This document shows, piece by piece, positions 56,218-64,000 of a stretch of DNA of 64,000 nt. The notes below the pieces were generated by a model. It did not search any database. It saw only the letters and a program-made list of their open reading frames with translations, and had not been told where the DNA came from. Origin of the DNA: Symmetrospora coprosmae (lineage: Eukaryota > Basidiomycota > Cystobasidiomycetes > Symmetrosporaceae); assembly GCA_008802785.1 (NCBI GenBank), contig VUYT01000011.1, positions 62,001 through 126,000 of the forward strand. The letters are read 5' to 3'. Made by a program: the position numbers and the translations under genes. Numbering within the stretch: position 1 is the first letter of the stretch; every line of letters begins with the position of its first letter.

Positions 56218-58390
56218 TCAAATGTGCCTCGTTCCCGATCCAGGAACTTGCTTGGAGTGACTTGAGGATCTGGAAGGGTTGGCTGATGGTGGCCTGGACG
56301 TTGGAGCGCGTGCGACGAAGTGGGTCTCTCTACGAGTACTGCTGGCTGAGGGCGGCTGTGGTATGGACCCGCGCACACGAGAACGCCCTTGACGCTTGAC
56401 CGGTGATTCAGAAGGGCCGGCTGCTCCGATTCCCGATACTTCGGAGCCTCGGCTTCCGTTGGAGCTCATGCTAGCGGACCGCTTTGCTTGTGTATGGCGA
56501 AGAGAATTATCAATGGCCCTCCGTAGGGCCGACTCATCGGATGAAGTGCTCCGGCTACGTTCCACGAGATCACTGACTGTCGAGACGGCTCGAACTGGCT
56601 GCTTTCCTCGAGAATTGGCTGACGGCGGGTCTGTCTTGGGGCCGGTCGGTGGCAGCGATGTCGTTCGCGCGCCCCGCGTGGCCGGGACTGGACTCGCGCT
56701 ACCGCTGGACATGAAGCCCGCCATTATTTGGGCTGTTAGGGACTCATCCGATGACTTTTGGGACAATGCCTTCCGATCCGGGGAAATGGGCTTAGTCTGA
56801 TAGTAGATGTCTGTCTTCTTCTTGAGACGCTTGATAGGACGTTTTGGCGTGGTCGATACATCTGCCGATTGGCTGCGACGATCGGAGCCTGAGCGTGAGC
56901 CGGAGCTATCGGCGATCATGCGTTTGCTCGTCCCTGACTTCATCAATGGGCTCTGAGCGGACTTGCTGCCGTCCGGAATTGCCTTGGTAGCTTGCGCCTT
57001 ACGAAAGGTACGCCACTCCTCATACTTTGGTTTGAGATTCGACATGATGTGGGGCCACGCGACATGGTGCTTGCCGACTACGTGAGCAGCATATTTGCCT
57101 GTTAAACGGAGACCAGCGCTCTTAGTTCACGTTGGCCCGCAGTAGCAACGGCCTCGCTTACTGATGTCAGGTCTGTGTCTGTTAGCGTTGTGTTATGCCA
57201 TGAAGTCAGTGTTGTCGGACGCCCCTCAAGGCAAATGGCACGCACCGGCATCTAGTGCGCGTACGGCCTGACGCGAGGGCGGAACATTGTATCGAATCTT
57301 CCACCTGTTCTTCCGTTTGCAGTCCAAATCCGTTCTGCTCTGCAAGGCTGTTCGCATGCTGCAAAACGACCCAGTGATAGTGCCCATGCCCGTGTTGATT
57401 AGCCCTTAAGAGGAAGAGGAAAGACACATTAGTCGAGGGGCATCGCCGGAACAGTCTTGCAGACCTCCTTACCTGTTAGGACGGGTCAGGCTCGTGCTGT
57501 GCTCGTATCGTCAGCGTCCTGTAACTCGGATGCAGAAGGTGGTCCTTCTTCCACTCACCAGCCCTGCATCGGACACTTGTGAGCGAAAAGCATACATTAT
57601 CAGCTGGCTTGATCGACCGCTATCTACCTTACTCCGGCAGCGCGGAATGACGACCCACTTCCTCATTGGATACTTTTGTAACCTCGGCGGTTTGCGCGTC
57701 GGCAACCCACGCCTCGTAGTCTGCCTTATACCTTTCTGCCACAGTGTTCCAGTCTCCATGTGACCTGAAATGCTGCCTGAAAGAGGCTGGGAGACCGGAG
57801 AAGGCATCAGTAGTGCACGTCTGCAAGTGCGCCTCGACCACAAGAGGCAATCGGTACCCAGGGTCATCTCCCGTCTGCCGAGATGCGATTGTGGCCAGGC
57901 TCAGCCTTTGCCGTGACAGCATATTTAGCGCATGGTCATGTGGACTCACGAGCATGTGGAATTCTTCATAGTGGAAGCAGTACCCTCTGCGAAAGGGCAT
58001 CTGATCTTCTTATGATCGATGTAGCTGGGCTCGATGTTGGCGTTGCCTGATTTCTCTTGGATCAACCTCCAAAGTACATAATGGCCCTGCTGGTGGGAAA
58101 CGACGGTGTCTCTGGATCGGAACAAGCAGAGACCAGGGGCTCGTCAACTGTCTGCCAGACGAGCAATGTTGGAACCCATGCTACTGACTTCTTAAGGGCA
58201 CTGTAAGAGCTAAAGCGAGGATGGCGAGCGCCTTCATCAGCGGACGACGTGCAGCACAGCCCAAGAACCGCATACTCACCACTCGGGCATGCCGCACTAT
58301 GTGGGCGGATGGGGACCTTTAGCCGTCTATACACGGAGCTGCATCAGGAGGACGGACCTCTCTGCCTACCTTGTTTTGACGAGGTCCCAT
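56218..58390 (-). CDS. Unknown protein B, paralogue of the neighbouring gene
   Basis: Second member of the unrecognised pair. The start (58390) reads MGPRQNK, ended by donor GTAGGC. A 17-nt exon (58296-58280) follows, then ALKKSVAWVPTLLVWQTVDE, an exon with RRGYCFHYEEFHML, then TGDDPGYRLPLVVEAHLQTC, FRQHFRSHGDWNTVAERYKA and YEAWVADAQTAEVTK (about 57860-57680). The next block is HGHYHWVVLQHANSLAEQNG with QVEDSIQ (about 57400-57280), ended by GTGCGT. A possible 11-nt exon (ACCTGACATCA) links to KYAAHVVGKHHVAWPHIM and PKYEEWRTFRKAQ. The last 240 residues are Ser/Arg/Pro-rich with a basic run (PIKRLKKKTDIYYQ), which could serve nuclear import. Phases of the matching splice sites agree with gene A where checked. 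Function unknown. Confidence 0.68.
58280..58296 (-). other. 17-nt microexon of gene B
   Basis: TGCGGCATGCCCGAGTG between CACATAG and GTGAGT; it follows a phase-0 first exon exactly as in gene A. Confidence 0.6.
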
Positions 58391-58530
58391 GGCGACTGAG
58401 TGGCTGGTAGATGAGGTGGTAGTTAGACAGAATCTGCGTGCAAAAAGAGAGATGTGCAGGAAGAGCGAAAGAGACAGAGAGAAGTAGAAAGACAGGGAGG
58501 GAGAGGGGCTAGCGGAGGGCCGGGGGGAGC

Positions 58531-58672
58531 CACCGCCACGACACGTCGAGGCAGCCTTTGTCCGACATACCCCACCTTCGACGTGGGAACCGGTGGCGGG
58601 AGCTCTGCACTGGCTAAGTGCGCTTTGGAGGGCCGAAGCTCGTGCTGCGAGGGGTTATGGCCGTCTTGATCA
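58531..58672. repeat. 142-nt duplicated upstream block, copy B
   Basis: Counterpart of 55751-55892, 141 nt upstream of the gene B start codon. Similarity stops abruptly on the promoter-proximal side and fades after TCACTTTGG on the other, where copy A has four extra bases. Confidence 0.9.
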
Positions 58673-58956
58673 CTTTGGATTCAGACATCAGTCTCTAGCT
58701 ATGCACGGAGCACCCGCCGTTGACCTTGACGGGGAGTGGCGACGCGTGTGTAGCCTGGACAATAAACTCCCGGCTACTAAGTGGCCGTCTGGAGATCGAG
58801 AGGGGACTGTAGTCATTTAGCTTGCATCGTTCCAATGAACCCTTCCTGATGTATCAAGTCAGGACGGCTTCAGGAGCCGGACGTTGAGGCGGTCAGTCGA
58901 TGACGACGTGGGATCGGCTCCTAGTGTCCCATGTGCGTCCGACATGCTGCATTATT

Positions 58957-60265
58957 TCATTGCACAGCATCACCCGCCGTAGACGCAAGGTGTATCGCTC
59001 TCTTCTTCTCCAATTCGCTCGCCTTAGCCATCAGCTCGTCGCCCTCCCTCTTCCACCGGCTGCGCTCTTCCTCGTCAAACTCCCTGCTCCGCTCGACGTA
59101 GCGTTCCTGTATGTCCAGAGCGTCGGGAAACGAAGAAGCGGGCATGGAATGCAAAAGCTCGTGCGCTGTTTGTGGAGGGTGCTGATGCGATTGACGAAGA
59201 GAGGCATCACTGGCGCTCTCCCCTGCGCGGTCGTGCGAGTGCGAGTGCATCGTCTTTGGTATGCAGCCGAGCATCTGGTCTATCGCCTTGACGAGCGCCG
59301 CCATTGACAGCTTGTCCTGCAGACATGGAACGAAGTCAGCGGTCTTCGCACGGGCGGAGCAAGTGTTTCATTACGCACCTCCACGCAAAGCGTCTGAAAC
59401 CCGACGAGACTGAAATCTTCGACAATATCGCATATCGCCTTGTTGAGCTCTGCATACTTGCTACTCCGCGGATCTTTCTCTAGCTCGTATTGGAGGTACG
59501 ACAGATCTTGCACCTCGGTGTAGAAGTCGAGGTTGAAAGGCAGGTCACCGTAGGAAGTGATGAGGTCGATCTTGGAGAGTACATTGATGTGCGGAAGCTC
59601 GAGCTGTAGCATTGTGCGTAGGGATAGCAGGAGAATCGCGACGTATTTGGAGGCATCCGTAACATGGAACGCGTCGGTCAGATTGACGGCTGCCAACTGT
59701 GCAGAATCTACGCGTCAGTTTAGAGCCGCCTCGCAGCTCCGTCGCCTCGGTAAAGCAGACTGACTCTGTAACCAAGCTTCTCTAGCTTCTGCACGATGTT
59801 GCGCAGACTATCGTGGTTTGTCGAGAGCTCGACCTGTCCTGGCATGTCGAAGACGATATATTCTGCCCGGTTCCCCTGCTCGTCGACCAGCTTCTCCAGA
59901 CTGCTCTGCAGCCAATCAAAGTTCTCCTCCAGGTATTCGAGGCAGTAGATCATGCCGCCATTAGGGCCCAAGCCGTACTCCTCCATGACGTCTTGCAGGC
60001 TGATGAGCTCGGTGATGTCGAGTGCTGGCGCATACGGCAAGCGGTCGTTCGCAGGATCCAGATTCACGATGTGGATTGAGCGGCTGAGCGCGGCGAAGAA
60101 CTGCTGCAGACCATGGCAGTACGTTGACTTGCCAGACCCGGGCGGACCGATGACCTGTTCTGAGGAAGGACGGGGCAGCCGCCGGTCAGCTCGTAGCAGC
60201 TCGTAGCTACGACGGCAGGGCATGCAGCCTCGAAGGATGCGACTTGCAACTTGTCCGAAAGGCAT
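58957..60265 (-). CDS. GPN2: GPN-loop GTPase 2
   Basis: Cytosolic GTPase needed for assembly and nuclear import of RNA polymerases II and III. The first exon is only 15 nt (60265-60251, MPFGQ) and the second begins at 60154 with the P-loop VIGPPGSGKSTYCHG. HIVNLDPANDRLPY, DITELISLQDVMEEYGLGPN (Gly-Pro-Asn loop), FDMPGQVELSTNH and the guanine-specificity segment NVLSKIDL follow, then DLPFNLDFYTEVQDL and CDIVEDFSLVGFQTL. The last exon is a charged coiled-coil-like tail ending ASTAGDAVQ. About four introns. The protein is slightly longer than usual because of a His/Ser insert near 59160-59240. It is divergent from the LC7 gene across 138 nt. Confidence 0.94.
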
Positions 60266-60403
60266 CCCTGTGTGGTGGATGTGCTGCTTCTGAAGCGTCC
60301 GAGTACGTTCGTACTGTCGTCCAGAGGAGAGCAGCATCCGCCGCTGACACATGTCGCAGCTCTTCTGTCAGACGACAACTTATCCCCGAGACGAGAGTCA
60401 GAT
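60266..60403. promoter_or_regulatory. 138-nt divergent promoter, GPN2 / roadblock-LC7
   Basis: The start codons on opposite strands are only 138 nt apart, so both genes share this promoter. No TATA box seen. Confidence 0.6.
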
Positions 60404-61079
60404 ATGGCCACACCTCCAGAAGTCGAAGCGACGCTGGCACGTCTTCACTCGCATCGCAACGTCAAAGGTCTCCTCATCCTGTCGAGCGAGACGGGCCAGG
60501 TGATCCGGTACAGCGGGGCCATGCTCGAGGAGGGCCCAGCAGCAGCAGGAAGCACCGGCAGCAGCGATGACGCGCTCGTCAATGGAGCACGACGTGAAGC
60601 ATCATCCGATAGCGCTGCTGCATCCGCCGAGTCAGCCGCTGCTGGGGCAGGCGGCACGTCAGGCCCAGCCTCGGGCCTGTCCATCCACCCGACGGTCAAG
60701 CGATACGCGGACGCGGTCAGGCAAATAGTGGAGAACAGCAAGCTGGGCGTAGAGGAGCTGGACGATCAGGTGAGCACGAGAATCGCACCCTTCCCGCTGC
60801 TCGACAGCGTTCGGGCCCGTGTCTGCAGCCGCATGTTCATCGCCGCTGGCTGCTTCACGTGCTGAATGAACGCCTGGTGCTTCCCCACTCACGCCCTGCT
60901 GGAGTACAGGACCGTGTGAAGTTCTTGCGGATACGAACGAAGAAGTACGAGATGATGATCACGCCTGGTGAGTTCCGGGTGTGGTATTGCTGCTGTCGAG
61001 GTATATTGGCCTGACGCGGGCGCTGCCCACAGAGGACAAGTACACACTCGTCGTCTTCCACGAACCAAGCTCCGCATGA
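60404..61079 (+). CDS. Dynein light chain, roadblock/LC7 family
   Basis: Homodimeric light chain of cytoplasmic dynein that binds the intermediate chain. Three exons (60404-60769, 60910-60967, 61033-61079) give 156 residues. Family marks are EVEATLARLHSHRNVKGLLI at the start, GQVIRYSG, YADAVRQIVENSKLGVEELD, DRVKFLRIRTKKYEIMITPE and DKYTLVVFHEPSSA at the end. It exceeds the usual ~100 residues because of an inserted Ala/Ser/Gly-rich loop of about 55 residues between the first two strands (SGAMLEEGPAAAG onward). Splice phases join exactly (DDQ to DRVKF; P-E-D-K across the last intron). Confidence 0.93.
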
Positions 61080-61459
61080 AGCCTCCCTCAGAGAACAGAT
61101 ACAGATGCCTCTCTTCATCCGTCGCCGCCGGGTGCGTCTCGGGAGGAGTGTAGGCTCGGTCGGAGAAGCAGGCTCCGCCACCAGCAGGACCGTGCGGCTC
61201 GTCCATCGTCAACGTAAATGCAAAGGCTAGATCGACTAGATAGATGCCTTCATTTCACGCTTTTCTCCGTGGTACTCGTTTACATGATAGCCCTCGTTTC
61301 ATACCCCCACATAGTTCTAGACGTGCTGTTCCCACAATGCACGAATGGTCAACTCGCGCCACCGAGTCTCGAGACTCGGCAGCCGAGCCCTTGGAGAGCC
61401 TGTACACCCGGATGCACATAGAAGGACGAACGGATGCTGCGGATTGATGGGGCTGCCCT
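61080..61459. other. Convergent intergenic region
   Basis: 380 nt between converging stop codons. No feature recognised. Confidence 0.5.
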
Positions 61460-63591
61460 TCAACAGCTGGAGAAGTGGACCTGGTGGAGCCGGCTGCGCG
61501 CAACGGCATTGGCACCCAACATGGACCGGTTCGTGATGCCTGTACTGGCTCCGCAGCCGCTCGGGGCAGAAGCCGTGCGCACCGAGTCGGCGAGGCTGGA
61601 AGTGCTCTGAGCGCGCTTGAGAGGAGCTGATGTGTGGACGGGAATGGCAAGGCTGGCCCCACTACCACTGCCGAAGGAGCGCACGGAGCGGCCGTCGTCC
61701 GTGGCCGTACGCGGCCCCGAGCTTGACCCGATATCGGAGCTGCATGAAAGCGTCGGGAGATCCGCCATAGCAGAGGCGAAGCTGTCGAAGGAGTATGCCG
61801 ATGTCATCGTGATCGATACGGCCGATGCGGCGCTGTTTTTGCGCGATAGGGGCGGGGGTACTGGGAAATGGATGGACGAGATGGTGTCTGATAGTCCATC
61901 CTCTGAAAGCATGCTGTCCACGCTTTCCTGATTCTTGCGGTGTCCACGCGTGAAAGCTGGCTGACATTCACCAGTTAGCGCTGTTGACGCGACGCCAATC
62001 GCCAGGGACGGGTCGACTCGCTCGGCCTCCGCTCTTGCACCAGGCTGTGCTGCCGCGCGTGAGCTGACGGCAGCATGAGCCGGCCTCTCAATGTCAAGGA
62101 CGGGCTTTGCACTCTGCGGCGCCAAGCTGGTGGACGTCCGAGAGGTGCCGACACTGGATGTCTGACTGCCGACCGACCATCTGAACGAGGCCTGCGAGCG
62201 CGAACTGCTCACTGACGAGCGGGGCGAGGACGTCTCGCTCGCTTTCGTTGCGCTGGGCAGTCGCTGGATCTCTGGTGCGGCTGTGGCGTACGTGAAGCGA
62301 GAGGGAATGGTCTGCGTGGGCGTGCGCTGCCTGCGCTGATCGGCTGAGCTCTGTGACTGCGACCGAAGAGGGATGTCGGCGCTCTCTGGGACACAAGGAG
62401 CAGGTACAGGCGCGTTCCGGAGAGGGTTGCTCTGACTCCGCAGCAGATCCTGGCTAGATGGCGAAGGTGGGTGATGGGAGAACACGCTCGTTGTACGATT
62501 CAGCGGAGCACTCGAAGCTGACGCCGCCAGCACCGAGGAGCCGCCGGCTGCGGCTTCGTAGGTGATGTCCATTGCGCCTGACAAGAACTGGCCGGATGGC
62601 TGAGCCGCACTGGCGGCCGGCTGTGGGTGCGGATAGCTCGTCTTTCGCTTGAAGATGGACGTGTACGACGAGGTGGATGACTTGCGGCTGATGCCGCTGG
62701 CTGCCCCAGCACTCGCTTCCCGTCGAAGCGGATTTGAGGTGGCTGACGGCAGGTGTCTGAGCGAGGTGCTGGAGCCAGCTGAGCGGGTGCTGACGAGGGA
62801 GGGGCGCGAGGACGAGCTCGCAGAGCTCTGATCGTAATATGATACGGATCGGCCATTCATTTTTGGTACTCCAGCACGGCTAGCAGCATCCGAGCATCCA
62901 CGCGCGGACAGGATGGAGTTCTGTCGCTCAAGGATGCTGTCGCGCATGGAAGGGTGGATAAGAGGGCCATACGATGCGATGAGAGACTCGATATCGACCC
63001 CATCAAGTGTGGGAGCGCTCGTTGTCGAGCTCTCGAGTCTGTGCGACACTTGTCGACGTCAGCAGATGACCGGCGGCAGAAGCGCGACCCCTACGCGCAG
63101 GCGAAACTGCACACTTACTGAGAGCGCATCTCTGACTGCTCGTTCGATGCGACATCCTCTGCCGTTATCTCCTCTGCGAGAAAGCGCGTGACTGGCTTCC
63201 TTGCGATCTTCTTTGGGCTGCTGCTGCGAACGCGAGCTCCTCCTGCACTGGCCGACGGCCGGTAGGCCCTGGCCCAGTAGCCCGTCGCGTCGTCCTCGTC
63301 TTCGCTGCTGTCGCCTTGATGCAGGCTGCTGCTGCTGCTGCTCGAGAGGTAGTCCTGCAGGGAAGGGCGCCCGCGTGGGCTCGCGGCCATCGAGCTTGGT
63401 TCTCCGACTCCGCCTGCAATTCCGCTGCCCCACTGTGCTCGGTGCTCTCCCTCGGGATCCGTCAAGGAGCGGATGCGCTGCAGCTCCATCATGAATGTGC
63501 GCGGAAGCCTGTGAGGCTCCCTTCGTTCTCTGGTGTAGACCGTCAAGTCGAGGTTGTGAGAGCTGCTGGTGCTGCCAGTGCTCTCAGACAA
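61460..63591 (-). CDS. Ser-rich protein of unknown function
   Basis: Two exons (63591-63119 and 63038-61460) give 683 residues. The intron (GTAAGT to CGCACAG, with a CTGAC branch site) is firm because it joins MRSQ to LESSTTSAPTLDGVDIES in frame. Conserved-looking islands are RREPHRLPRTFMMELQRIRS, ATGYWARAYRPSA, KPVTRFLAEEITAEDVASN, LIASYGPLIHPSMRDSILER and STSSYTSIFKRKTSY. The rest is Ser/Ala/Arg/Pro low complexity with many potential phosphorylation sites. I do not recognise a family; the island order suggests a fungal-specific scaffold or signalling protein, which is inference only. Confidence 0.75.
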
Positions 63592-64000
63592 GCGCGTCTG
63601 GATTGCAATATGCTAGCGACGGGGCGCGTAGAAGAAGGTGGTGACCGTGCTGCCAGAGCTCTATGGCACAGATCCGCAGTCGGCAGGATAGAAGGAGAAA
63701 CGCCGTGCCTGCTGGCTGTGCACCTTGCAGCTCGACGGAGGAAGAAAGGCGCTCTGGGACACTACTGTACCGGACCTGCAGAGAGCCAGACCCGCAGCGC
63801 AGCCTGCTTCTTTGCCCAAACGGTCAGCGTGCCACTCCCCCTCAGTATAGTGTCACGGTGCTGTGGTATACGACTAGCGAGGCGAGGCACGGTGCTACAT
63901 CCTGCTAGACCTTCTCCCACAACAAAAGCTTATTGACCTCGAGTGGGGATCGGGACCAAATGCAGCGACGCGTCGTCCTTGCCCTTGGACGCGTCAAAGG
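63592..64000. other. 5' flank of the Ser-rich gene to window edge
   Basis: 409 nt. Open frames on the plus strand overlap the promoter and carry no motif. A neighbouring gene may begin or end beyond base 64000. Confidence 0.4.

Noticed and set aside
53484-58690. Possibility that the unknown pair is a transposon
   Set aside because: No transposase, reverse transcriptase or integrase motif, no terminal repeats or target-site duplications seen; the 142-nt copies lie only upstream of each gene.
1-64000. tRNA, rRNA, CRISPR or prokaryotic operon features
   Set aside because: No cloverleaf-like conserved A/B boxes, rRNA stretches or spaced repeats were recognised; gene structure is eukaryotic throughout.

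Overview
The window is a gene-dense stretch of a filamentous or dimorphic fungal nuclear genome, most likely a basidiomycete. The evidence is moderately GC-rich DNA, genes split by many short introns (mostly 55-100 nt, GT-AG with CTGAC/CTAAC-like branch sites), short intergenic gaps on both strands, and clear eukaryotic housekeeping genes (ATR kinase, ORMDL, MPC1, lipin, RIB1, EAF3, EMC8, GPN2). The exact lineage cannot be fixed by eye. I saw no tRNA, rRNA, CRISPR array or intact transposon.

Layout: 1-6046 ATR/Mec1 kinase (5' end outside the window); 6826-9203 sodium:neurotransmitter-type symporter; 9429-10697 PAQR/IZH receptor; 10876-12114 (-) secreted GDSL esterase; 12418-14586 atypical protein kinase; 14961-16179 (-) ORMDL; 16619-19380 (-) allantoate-permease-like MFS; 19799-21667 (-) ammonium transporter with GATA boxes upstream; 22680-24023 (-) EFM7 methyltransferase, head-to-head with MPC1 (24083-24792); 25273-26842 ER DnaJ; 27634-30113 DHA2 drug transporter; 30467-31297 (-) single-pass membrane protein; 32130-33284 (-) RPC31; 33550-35265 (-) histidine acid phosphatase; 35930-37391 TVP38-like; 37806-38445 small secreted Cys-rich protein; 38791-42498 (-) lipin/PAH1; 42900-46633 (-) AIR-type zinc-knuckle protein; 46880-49600 (-) GTP cyclohydrolase II; 50110-51747 EAF3/MRG15; 52115-53089 EMC8/9; 53484-55567 and 56218-58390 (-) two tandem paralogues of a family I do not recognise; 58957-60265 (-) GPN2; 60404-61079 roadblock/LC7; 61460-63591 (-) Ser-rich protein.

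Most genes are unrelated housekeeping functions. There is some thematic grouping: membrane lipid and ER functions (ORMDL, PAH1, EMC8, DnaJ, TVP38-like), and nitrogen uptake (ammonium permease next to an allantoate-type MFS).

The most unusual content is (a) the tandem unknown pair, whose proteins have diverged strongly while a 142-nt block upstream of each stays about 93% identical without indels, and which share a 17-nt microexon; and (b) several microexons inferred from conserved protein families: 3 nt in EAF3, 5 nt in PAH1, 14 and 6 nt in MPC1, 20 nt in the PAQR gene. Exon boundaries given to the base were worked out by hand from reading frame, splice signals and family conservation. They summed to whole codons in the genes where I give a total protein length.
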